The notes: a model not told the origin generated them from the sequence alone. Counted from the first letter of the stretch, positions 1 through 5,072 are shown. The stretch is DNA of 5,072 nt from JAAFHS01 sp043751715 (GCA_043751715.1 JAYUZO010000058.1:1-5072); one strand, 5' to 3'. Made by a program: numbers and translations.

Positions 1-569
1 GATACCCAATAGCGCCAGCCAGCGGTCATCAGGCCGACGGGCACCCGGTTGTTGCACACAAACAGCCATGCAGGCCCAAGGCCAAACATCACGATCGGGT
101 GGCGGTACAGCCGATAGGTGAACTGGCCCCACGTCGTGCGGGCACGATATTCGGCGACAGTCAGGGTCAGAACATCACCGATGCCGCGGCGGTCAAGGTT
201 GCCGGATGCGGAATGGTGGATGGCATGCTGTTTGCGCCAGACATCGTAGGGGGTCAGGGTCAGCACCCCGATGATACGGCCGACCCAGTCATTCCACGTG
301 CGGTTGGGAAAGAACGCGCCATGGCCGCAGTCGTGCTGAATGGCAAAAAGCCGGACAATAAATCCTCCGTTCAGCATGGCGGGGATCACGGCCCATGCCC
401 AGTGAAACTGCAGGGCAACAAGGGCAATGGCCCAAAGTGTGCCATAACAAAACAGGGTGATGCCAAGTTCCCACGCACTACGGATGGTAGAAGGGTCGCG
501 GTAGCGGGCGAGCAGTTGCACCCAATCACGGGCGGACCGGGGAACTTCACGTGCGGGATCGAACTTCAA
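1..569 (-). CDS. Membrane fatty acid desaturase (partial, C-terminus outside window)
   Basis: Integral membrane di-iron desaturase, expected to insert a double bond into acyl chains of membrane lipids. The reading frame gives 189 residues before the window edge. Two of the three histidine boxes are visible: HDCGHG (His79, His83) and HAIHH (His115, His118, His119), the latter followed by SGNLDRRGIGD, typical of acyl-lipid desaturases of the DesA/omega-6 type. The third box (HxxHH) should lie beyond the left edge. Two hydrophobic segments (about residues 35-54 and 57-77) precede the first box. An in-frame TAA at 602-600 limits the N-terminus, and the only usable start before the membrane segments is TTG at 569, preceded by GGAAAGG (583-577) with 7-nt spacing. 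The next ATG (Met65) would remove the first membrane helix. Family assignment is firm; regiospecificity and the exact start are inferred. Confidence 0.9.
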   Translation of the reverse strand, partial: MKFDPAREVPRSARDWVQLLARYRDPSTIRSAWELGITLFCYGTLWAIALVALQFHWAWAVIPAMLNGGFIVRLFAIQHDCGHGAFFPNRTWNDWVGRIIGVLTLTPYDVWRKQHAIHHSASGNLDRRGIGDVLTLTVAEYRARTTWGQFTYRLYRHPIVMFGLGPAWLFVCNNRVPVGLMTAGWRYWV

Positions 570-576
570 CTGCGGG

Positions 577-583
577 CCTTTCC
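577..583 (-). promoter_or_regulatory. Ribosome binding site supporting a TTG start
   Basis: GGAAAGG lies 7 nt upstream of the TTG at 569 on the minus strand. It is the reason for choosing this start for the desaturase, whose frame has no ATG or GTG between the upstream stop (602-600) and the conserved N-terminal region. Confidence 0.55.
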
Positions 584-626
584 ACTGTGGTGGGCCTGTT
601 TAGCGTGGATCGCGCGGGTCGCATAG

Positions 627-640
627 CCCCTCATGAGGGG
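627..640. repeat. 14-bp perfect palindrome upstream of the desaturase
   Basis: CCCCTCATGAGGGG is identical to its reverse complement. It sits 58 bases upstream of the proposed desaturase start and downstream of the fasciclin terminator, so it falls in the desaturase promoter region. It has no T-run on the minus-strand 3' side, so it is a poor terminator. An operator for a dimeric regulator is the likelier reading, but no regulator can be named. Confidence 0.45.
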
Positions 641-676
641 AAAAGCTGCGGCGCTTTGGCGATGTCGGGGTGATGC

Positions 677-707
677 AATACAAAGGGGCAGGGCAATGTG
701 CTGCCCC
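677..707 (-). terminator. Rho-independent terminator of the fasciclin gene
   Basis: On the minus strand GGGGCAG (707-701) pairs perfectly with CTGCCCC (691-685) across a 9-nt loop, followed immediately by TTTGTATT (684-677). It begins 42 bases after the fasciclin stop codon. Stem, loop and T-rich tail fit an intrinsic terminator, which would separate this gene from the desaturase. Confidence 0.75.
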
Positions 708-749
708 GCCCCCAACTGATTAAACAACCACTGATACCGCGGTGACTGG

Positions 750-1283
750 TTATTTCGGGACAAGCACCGCGTCGATGACGTGGATCACGCCATTGGACTG
801 GTCCACATCGGCGACCGTAATCGTGCCGATGTTCCGGCTTTCGCTATAGACGGTGGCGGTATCGCCGTTGAATTTGACCGACAGCGCATCGCCCGACAGG
901 GTTTGCAGGTTGGCATAACCATCGGCGCCGACTTGCGCGCGCAGATCGGCGAGTTTGAAGTCACCGGCGACGACATGGGCGGTCAGAACCTTGGTCAGGG
1001 TATCCTTGTTTTCTGGCTTCAACAGCGTGTCAACCGTGCCAGCAGGCAGGGCGGCGAACGCATCATTCACCGGGGCGAACACGGTAAAGGGGCCTGCACC
1101 GGCCAGCGCATCAACCAGACCTGCGGCAGTGACAGCGGCAACCAGCGTGGTGTGGATGGGGGAGTTCACTGCGTTTTCGACAATGTTCTTTTCTTCAAAC
1201 ATCGCGGCACCGCCGACATCGGGGTTGGCAAAAGCAGCGCTGGCGAAAAGGCTGGCGACAAGGGTAAGGGCGATGGTTTTCAT
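750..1283 (-). CDS. Secreted fasciclin (FAS1) domain protein
   Basis: A 177-residue exported protein made of one FAS1 domain. Residues 1-19 are a signal peptide: Lys2, a hydrophobic core, and an AFA cleavage motif before Asn20. The FAS1 domain fills about residues 33-177. Its H1 box is TVFAPVNDAFAALP (67-80), its H2-like box is VLTAHVVAGDF (99-109), and it ends in GVIHVIDAVLVP. FAS1 domains act in adhesion or extracellular binding; the ligand here is unknown. The ATG at 1283 was preferred over one 11 codons upstream because GGGAG lies 7 nt before it and the signal peptide begins there. It is about 110 bases downstream of the NYN gene on the same strand and is followed by an intrinsic terminator. 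Length and domain look intact. Confidence 0.95.
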   Translation of the reverse strand: MKTIALTLVASLFASAAFANPDVGGAAMFEEKNIVENAVNSPIHTTLVAAVTAAGLVDALAGAGPFTVFAPVNDAFAALPAGTVDTLLKPENKDTLTKVLTAHVVAGDFKLADLRAQVGADGYANLQTLSGDALSVKFNGDTATVYSESRNIGTITVADVDQSNGVIHVIDAVLVPK

Positions 1284-1306
1284 GGTGGTTCTCCCGTTGG
1301 CAGACT

Positions 1307-1321
1307 GCCGGACCATCCGGC
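1307..1321. repeat. Short inverted repeat upstream of the fasciclin gene
   Basis: GCCGGA-CCA-TCCGGC forms a 6-bp stem with a 3-nt loop, 23 bases upstream of the fasciclin start. It could be a leader hairpin or an operator. It is short and GC-rich, so chance is possible. Confidence 0.3.
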
Positions 1322-1364
1322 TTGCACGCTAACAGGAACGGGAGGGGCGGGCGGTAAGTTTCGG

Positions 1365-1380
1365 GCCGTGCGATCACGGC
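1365..1380 (-). terminator. Hairpin downstream of the NYN gene, weak terminator candidate
   Basis: GCCGTG and CACGGC form a 6-bp stem with a 4-nt loop starting 13 bases after the NYN stop codon. No T-run follows on the minus strand, so intrinsic termination is doubtful. It may only stabilise the mRNA 3' end. Confidence 0.25.
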
Positions 1381-1393
1381 TGCGTGAGGTGAG

Positions 1394-2125
1394 TCAGGCG
1401 GTTGACGCCAAGGTGACGCCGGGCTGCGCATGGTTCTGCCATGCGAATGCGGGCGCATCTGCGAAACCCTGTGGGATGAACCGCACGCGGGCCAAAGGAC
1501 CGCGCGGATCAAGGTCATACAGCCCCGGTCGCGCGACAAGGTAGGCGCGCCAGGTGCGTTCGGGATATGTGCTGATGTGCGTTTTGTGGCGTGTGTGCAG
1601 CGTAGAGCCAAGTTTCGCAATCTGGATGCCCGTACCCTTTTCGCTGAATTCCGCAATGACTGCACGGATTTGCAGATCAAATTCAGTGAGATTGATCGTG
1701 GGCTTCGGCACCAAAGACATGCCGGGTGTTGGTCCGACCTGAAAAAATGTCTGGCAGGCATGGCGAAAGGCGGCGGGTGCTTTGCCTTCGCCAATCCCTG
1801 TGACTGTCGCGCCGAATTCACGTAGTCGCAGGGCCACGTGGCTGAAGTCACGGTCAGAACTGACAAGCACAAAGTTGTTTATCTGTTCACGCAAAGCCAG
1901 GGCGATTGCGTCTATGCACAGCAGAATGTCAGCGCCGTTTTTGCCACTGCCGGCATGAACCAGCCGAAATCCGGTGACATCATGCCAATCCGAGGGGCGT
2001 TGCGCATCAAGATAAACGCGCTGCACGTGGGGCAGGGCTGCTTGTCCGGCAATCCTTAGAATTTCTGCAACATGCTTTCCGCCGATGTTATCGCCATCAA
2101 TCAAAACGGCCATGCGCGTTGTCAT
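1394..2125 (-). CDS. NYN-domain (LabA/DUF88-like PIN) putative nuclease with C-terminal OST-HTH/LOTUS domain
   Basis: A 243-residue soluble protein with two domains. Residues about 5-130 match the NYN branch of the PIN-like nucleases: AVLIDGDN (Asp10, Asp12), KNGADILLCIDA (Asp66, Asp72) and VSSDRDFS (Asp91, Asp93) supply the acidic residues expected to bind metal, followed by EFGATVTGIG. Residues about 146-217 match an OST-HTH/LOTUS domain, with conserved TRHKTHIS and YPERTWRAYL, a winged-helix fold linked to RNA binding. Metal-dependent RNA cleavage is therefore the likely role, but the substrate is unknown. The start at 2125 is a choice: ATGs at 2158 and 2113 are also in frame, and none has a strong ribosome site (a weak AGAG precedes 2125). 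The last roughly 25 residues lie outside both domains. It is 129 bases downstream of the glycosyltransferase-like gene. Confidence 0.9.
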   Translation of the reverse strand: MTTRMAVLIDGDNIGGKHVAEILRIAGQAALPHVQRVYLDAQRPSDWHDVTGFRLVHAGSGKNGADILLCIDAIALALREQINNFVLVSSDRDFSHVALRLREFGATVTGIGEGKAPAAFRHACQTFFQVGPTPGMSLVPKPTINLTEFDLQIRAVIAEFSEKGTGIQIAKLGSTLHTRHKTHISTYPERTWRAYLVARPGLYDLDPRGPLARVRFIPQGFADAPAFAWQNHAQPGVTLASTA

Positions 2126-2254
2126 AATCTGCTCTGCAACAGGTAAAATCCTGACCATGACACTGACGTTAGATTGCGCCGGAAATCGGGCAACTGCATG
2201 GTTTATTTGGTCAAAAGATGTAAGCGCGGTATGCAGGTGACGGAGGATGGGTGA

Positions 2255-3124
2255 TTAAAACCACTGCCCCGGTTCCATCAGACCAAGATCCATCAGCTGC
2301 TGGCTGTGCCACTGAAATTCGGTCGAATTGCGCCAGTTAAAGCTGGAAATGTCAAACCGGCTGCCGGGGTTGGTGCGCAGGGCCTTGGCGGTGCGGAAAG
2401 AACAGACGGCAAGGGTGATGTTGTGGTGCCAGGGGCAGGCGTAGGTGTTGAATTCTTCGTCCGAAAAGGTGAAATCAGGGCGCAGGCGCAGGCCGCGTTT
2501 GGCGCGGAATACGGAAATGCGGTCAATCTTGCGCTTGGGCTGGGGGATGTGTTCTTCAAACCGCCAGCGCAGGCCGCCGTAGAAATCCAGCTGGCGTTCC
2601 TTGGGGTAATTCTTGTTGGCGGCATCGGGGCGGCCAAGGGCATAGTAACCGGACCGGTCAAGCAAAGCGGTATCAAGCGACACGGCATTCTGAAAACGAT
2701 CCAGATCTGCGGCATATAAATCAATGACATAAGACAGAATGGCATCACGGCGTTCTTCGGCGTGAAAGGCGATAAGTTCACGGATGCTGCGCGTTTCACA
2801 GAACGGGTGGAACAGGTATTCGGCGTTGTAACAGTAGTACAACCAGGTGCCGTCAGCCGCATCAATCACGGCATTCACGGCATCGGACAGGGCGGTATCG
2901 GCGTGCACATCATAGCTGACACGGTGCACCTGCGCCTCGAGCGCGTCACTGATGGGCAGGCCATCGGGGGCAAGCAGCACAATGGCGCGAAAGCCTGCGT
3001 TCAGATGGTGGCGGATGGTGCTGTCAACCTCGGCCACGTCTTCGGCCATGATCAGGGCGGTCGGCCCTTTGGTCAGCACCAAAGGCGATGTGGCGATCAG
3101 GTCGGGGAGCGAGGCATAGCGCAA
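2255..3124 (-). CDS. GT2-like glycosyltransferase-family protein with degenerate DxD motif
   Basis: A soluble protein of 289 residues from the TTG at 3124, resembling the glycosyltransferase family 2 proteins common in Rhodobacteraceae. The first strand of a GT-A fold is suggested by TALIMAED (22-29) followed by STIRHHLNAGF and IVLLAPDG. The segment W94-LYYCYNAEYL-104 aligns with the strand that normally carries DADEFL; here Y99-N-A-E102 stands in its place, so both aspartates are missing. It is followed by HPFCETRSIREL and AFHAEERRDAILSY. No signal peptide or membrane helix is seen. The frame stays open upstream to 3274 but then overlaps the divergent M20 gene, so that extension is unlikely. 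TTG at 3124 has AAGG 8 nt upstream; ATG at 3049 would cut the first strand. Glycosyltransferase descent is probable; activity and substrate are not established. Confidence 0.75.
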   Translation of the reverse strand: MRYASLPDLIATSPLVLTKGPTALIMAEDVAEVDSTIRHHLNAGFRAIVLLAPDGLPISDALEAQVHRVSYDVHADTALSDAVNAVIDAADGTWLYYCYNAEYLFHPFCETRSIRELIAFHAEERRDAILSYVIDLYAADLDRFQNAVSLDTALLDRSGYYALGRPDAANKNYPKERQLDFYGGLRWRFEEHIPQPKRKIDRISVFRAKRGLRLRPDFTFSDEEFNTYACPWHHNITLAVCSFRTAKALRTNPGSRFDISSFNWRNSTEFQWHSQQLMDLGLMEPGQWF

Positions 3125-3143
3125 CTGTGGGGCCTTGGGCTGG

Positions 3144-3156
3144 ATGACACTGTCAT
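3144..3156. repeat. 13-bp inverted repeat in the divergent promoter region
   Basis: ATGACA-C-TGTCAT is a perfect inverted repeat with a 1-nt centre, located between the divergent GT-like and M20 genes, 20 bases upstream of the proposed GT-like start. TGACA/TGTCA half-sites are common for dimeric regulators, so it is an operator candidate. It also contains an out-of-frame ATG on the minus strand (3156-3154). Confidence 0.35.
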
Positions 3157-3201
3157 GGCAGATGAAGGTAAATGCCGCGTGAAGGCAAGGGGTTGGGTGC
3201 C

Positions 3202-3230
3202 TTGACAATGGGGGTGCGCAGGCGGACGCT
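3202..3230 (+). promoter_or_regulatory. Possible promoter of the M20 gene
   Basis: A perfect -35 hexamer TTGACA (3202-3207) is followed after 17 nt by GACGCT (3225-3230), a poor -10 match. The implied transcription start near 3237 would leave a leader of about 15 nt containing the ribosome site GGGGGAA. The spacing fits but the -10 is weak. Confidence 0.3.
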
Positions 3231-3252
3231 GGGACCAACCGGGGGAATGCGC

Positions 3253-4395
3253 ATGGACTGGACAGGACTTGCACCTGACGCTGTGGCCGATCTGCTGGGC
3301 CAGCTTATCCGCTGTGAAAGCCCCGATCCGCCGGGGGATGAGGCGCGGGTGGCGCGGGCGCTTGTGCGGGTGCTGCGCGATGCGGGCCTTGATCCGCAGG
3401 TTGATGAATTTGCACCCAGGCGGTTCAATGTGCTGGTGCGGATGCGGGGGCAAGGCACGCGGGCGCCACTGGTGTTTTCAGCGCATATGGACACGCTGCC
3501 TGCGGGCACGGGTGTATGGTCCCATCCGCCGTTCAGCGGGCATTTTGATGGGGTGCGCGTGCATGGGCGGGGCGCGTGCGACATGAAATCAGGGCTGGTG
3601 GCGATGGTGTCGGCGGCAATTTCCTTGAAGGATCAGGCGCTTGGCGGTGATCTGGTGCTGGCGTTCACGGGGGGTGAAAGTTCGTCTTGTCTGGGGGCGC
3701 GGCGTTTGGTTGAGACAAAGGCGCTGAAGGGGGCGGGGGCGATACTGATCAGCGAGCCTACAAGTTTGCGCGTGGCATTGGCGGAAAAGGCGGCGTTGTG
3801 GCTGCGGGTGACGGCGCGGGGGGTGGCGGGGCATCTGTCGGGGGATGCGTCGCGGGGCACGGGGGGGCAGTCGGCAATCCTTGCAATGATGGGGTTTCTG
3901 GGGCGGGTGCAATCGGCGCTGCCACATGACCGGCATGCGCTGCTGGGGCCGGTGACGGCGAATGTGGGCAAGATTGCGGGGGGCACGGCGATCAACCTGA
4001 TGCCGGATTTGTGCGTGGCGGAACTGGATTTGCGGCTGTTGCCGCACCACGATGCGGACCGCATTCAGGAAGGGCTGGAGGATATGGCGGGCGATGGCTT
4101 TGCCTTTGCGCGGATTGATCTGAAACCAGCGGTCGAAACGCCAGAGGACAATGCGTTCGCGGCGCTGTGCCTGCGTGAGGCGGCAGCGGTGACGGGCCTG
4201 CCGCGCGACCCGGTGGGGGTGACGTATTTCACGGACGCGGCGGTTTTGTGCCCGGCTTTTGGCCTGCCGATGGTGATCATGGGGCCGGGGCAGTTGGGCG
4301 GATCGGGGGCGATTGACGAGTCTGTGGTGCTGGCGGATGTGGTGACGGCGTCCCATACCTATACGCGGATCGCGAAGGGGTGGCTGGGCGCGTAA
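3253..4395 (+). CDS. M20 family (ArgE/DapE-like) metallohydrolase homologue with altered second metal site
   Basis: A 380-residue cytoplasmic protein, full length for M20 amidohydrolases that remove acyl groups from amino acids or peptides. Family landmarks in order: SAHMDTLPAG (His78, Asp80), GRGACDMKSG (Asp110), FTGGESSSCLGA (Glu142), SEPT (Glu168), the dimerisation-domain segment GVAGHLSG (His194), YFTDAAVL and GPGQLGGSGAIDES (344-357). By alignment to DapE, the first-zinc ligands, catalytic Asp and general-base Glu are present, but the second-zinc Glu is Ser143 and the C-terminal His is Gly352. ATG 3253 was chosen because GGGGGAA (3241-3247) lies 5 nt upstream; in-frame ATGs at 3247, 3208 and 3172 are less well placed. 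The coding strand is conspicuously G-rich, with many GGG and GCG codons. It may be an altered hydrolase or an inactive homologue. The substrate cannot be told. Confidence 0.9.
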   Translation: MDWTGLAPDAVADLLGQLIRCESPDPPGDEARVARALVRVLRDAGLDPQVDEFAPRRFNVLVRMRGQGTRAPLVFSAHMDTLPAGTGVWSHPPFSGHFDGVRVHGRGACDMKSGLVAMVSAAISLKDQALGGDLVLAFTGGESSSCLGARRLVETKALKGAGAILISEPTSLRVALAEKAALWLRVTARGVAGHLSGDASRGTGGQSAILAMMGFLGRVQSALPHDRHALLGPVTANVGKIAGGTAINLMPDLCVAELDLRLLPHHDADRIQEGLEDMAGDGFAFARIDLKPAVETPEDNAFAALCLREAAAVTGLPRDPVGVTYFTDAAVLCPAFGLPMVIMGPGQLGGSGAIDESVVLADVVTASHTYTRIAKGWLGA

Positions 4396-4476
4396 GCCAT
4401 TGCGGACGCTGTGTTAATTGGCCGGGTTAACAAAAGATTACGGGTATGGCTTTGGTATGGAAAACGTCTGGATTCC

Positions 4477-4495
4477 GCCCCGATGAAAATGGGGC
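4477..4495 (+). terminator. Hairpin downstream of the M20 gene, weak terminator candidate
   Basis: GCCCC (4477-4481) pairs with GGGGC (4491-4495) across a 9-nt A-rich loop, about 80 bases after the M20 stop. No T-run follows, so this is at most a weak or factor-dependent terminator. Confidence 0.25.
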
Positions 4496-4665
4496 TGGGG
4501 ATGCGTTAACGATTGGCTGCGAATCGGGGCAGGTGGGCGGATGTGACGCGGGCGCGGGCGCGGGTGCGTTTGACGGTGTTGGGTCAGTTTGGAGCGGGGT
4601 GTGCGGCTTGCACGCAACATGAGCTTTCTTTCTTCTCTTGCCCGGAATCGAGGGCGAAGCCCGCC

Positions 4666-4810
4666 GGGCCGCGCCCGACCGCCCCTCTGATCTATTGAAT
4701 GGGGGGCGGGTGCGATTGCAACGTTTCGCCTAGAACTTCTGTGGGAGTTGTTGAACCATAAAGTGCCTACATCATAGGTTGCTGCACCCACCCGCGGTCG
4801 GGCGCGGCCC
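4666..4810. repeat. Inverted-repeat element (17-bp perfect arms, 111-nt interior)
   Basis: The 17 bases at 4666-4682 (GGGCCGCGCCCGACCGC) are the exact reverse complement of 4794-4810. The interior has further complementarities: CCGCCCC 4679-4685 with GGGGCGG 4703-4709 (competing with the outer stem), GCGGGTG 4706-4712 with CACCCGC 4789-4795, and GCAAC 4718-4722 with GTTGC 4779-4783. No transposase gene or clear target duplication is visible. It could be a MITE-like dispersed repeat, a structured RNA, or a long leader feature of miaB. Confidence 0.6.
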
Positions 4811-4871
4811 TCTGTCGTGAGCAGACGCAACCGGCGCAATAGGATACCCCGGATTCAAACGGACCCACCAC

Positions 4872-4905
4872 CCATTTGACGGGGCCATTTGACGGGGCCA
4901 TTTGA
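4872..4905 (+). repeat. 13-bp tandem repeat, 2.6 copies
   Basis: The unit CCATTTGACGGGG occurs at 4872-4884 and again at 4885-4897, followed by a partial third copy CCATTTGA (4898-4905). Each copy contains a TTGA core resembling a -35 element, and the partial copy overlaps the proposed miaB -35. Confidence 0.85.
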
Positions 4906-4930
4906 ATGCCCGCGCATTTGCGTGTAGGAC
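4902..4930 (+). promoter_or_regulatory. Probable miaB promoter
   Basis: TTGAAT (4902-4907) and TAGGAC (4925-4930) are separated by 17 nt, matching sigma-70-type -35 and -10 elements at four and three of six positions. Transcription would start near 4937, leaving a leader of about 40 nt before the miaB ATG. The -35 lies at the end of the 13-bp tandem repeat. Confidence 0.35.
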
Positions 4931-4977
4931 GCACACACCGGGCGACCGGCGTTTTCCGACTAGCAGGACCAACCCCC

Positions 4978-5072
4978 ATGGCCGATCCGAAAAAGCTGTT
5001 CATCAAGACCTATGGGTGCCAGATGAACGTCTATGACAGCACCCGCATGGCCGATGCCATGGCGGCTGATGG
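4978..5072 (+). CDS. miaB: tRNA-2-methylthio-N6-dimethylallyladenosine synthase (partial, N-terminus only)
   Basis: MiaB is a radical-SAM methylthiotransferase that adds a methylthio group to i6A37 of tRNAs reading codons that begin with U. Only the first 31 residues are present; the gene runs off the right edge. KLFIKTYGCQMN (residues 6-17) is the hallmark start of the N-terminal methylthiotransferase (UPF0004) domain, with Cys14 the first ligand of the auxiliary [4Fe-4S] cluster, followed by NVYDSTRMAD, which is typical of MiaB. AGGA (4965-4968) lies 9 nt before the ATG. Later domains (radical SAM, TRAM) cannot be checked here. A paralogue such as MtaB or RimO is much less likely given TYGCQMN. 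Confidence 0.93.
   Translation, partial: MADPKKLFIKTYGCQMNVYDSTRMADAMAAD

Larger units (their letters stand above)
4396..4977. other. 582-base intergenic region rich in repeats, no convincing gene
   Basis: This region lies between the M20 stop and miaB. It contains a hairpin near 4477-4495, two GTTAAC sites (4426-4431, 4505-4510), a GCGGGC hexanucleotide repeat (about 4548-4568), the inverted-repeat element 4666-4810, a 13-bp tandem repeat and a probable miaB promoter. Open frames of 55-133 codons occur on both strands, but their composition follows the GC-rich repeats and none shows a domain or good ribosome site. Confidence 0.6.

Noticed and set aside
780..1544. A 254-codon plus-strand ORF opposite the fasciclin and NYN genes
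   Set aside because: It is antisense to a gene with a clear signal peptide and FAS1 motifs, and its own translation has no recognisable domain.
3589..4356. A 255-codon minus-strand ORF opposite the M20 gene
   Set aside because: Its Arg/His/Gln/Pro-rich composition is the expected shadow of a G-rich coding strand, and the M20 motifs on the plus strand are unambiguous.
4414..4431. A CtrA binding site (TTAA...TTAAC)
   Set aside because: The two halves are separated by 9 nt instead of the consensus 7, so it is not a proper full site; it is only mentioned with the GANTC cluster.
4446..4622. A 58-codon plus-strand ORF beginning MALVWKTSGF
   Set aside because: The first third looks protein-like, but the remainder follows the GCGGGC repeat as Gly/Ala. 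There is no good ribosome site, codon choice differs from the neighbouring genes, and I recognise no family.
4438..4839. A 133-codon minus-strand ORF across the intergenic region
   Set aside because: It is very rich in Arg, Pro and Ser, runs through both arms of the inverted repeat, and has no domain or ribosome site; it looks like a product of GC-rich repeats.
4848..4866. A tRNA 3' fragment or integration site around GGATTCAAACGG
   Set aside because: It resembles a T-arm only loosely, with no matching stem, acceptor end or integrase nearby.
4396..4977. A CRISPR array or an insertion sequence
   Set aside because: The only tandem repeat has 13-bp units without spacers, and the inverted repeats enclose no transposase.

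Overview
The window looks like chromosomal DNA of a GC-rich alphaproteobacterium, most likely Rhodobacteraceae (roseobacter-like). The support is family resemblance of the six proteins, GC-rich codon choice and GANTC sites concentrated in one intergenic region. I could not run a search, so the placement is inference.

Layout: four genes lie on the minus strand in the first 3.1 kb, then two on the plus strand. Minus strand, from the left edge: a membrane fatty acid desaturase (1-569, C-terminus outside the window, apparently starting at TTG); a small secreted fasciclin (FAS1) protein (750-1283) followed by a good intrinsic terminator; a NYN/PIN-type putative nuclease with a C-terminal OST-HTH/LOTUS domain (1394-2125); and a GT2-like glycosyltransferase-family protein (2255-3124, start uncertain). 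Plus strand: an M20 (ArgE/DapE-like) metallohydrolase homologue (3253-4395), divergent from the glycosyltransferase-like gene, and the first 31 codons of miaB (4978 to the right edge). The two plus-strand genes are separated by a 582-base region with no convincing gene. It holds a 17-bp perfect inverted repeat around a 111-nt loop, a 13-bp tandem repeat next to a plausible miaB promoter, and four of the six GANTC sites in the window.

The genes do not form an obvious pathway. Gaps of about 110-180 bases between the minus-strand genes suggest mostly independent transcription units.

Nothing here is a clear new multi-gene system. The most interesting points are: the M20 protein keeps its first-zinc-site residues and general base, but both residues specific to the second zinc site are replaced (Glu to Ser143, His to Gly352); the neighbouring glycosyltransferase-like protein has lost the usual DxD metal/nucleotide motif; and the repeat-rich element lies upstream of miaB.
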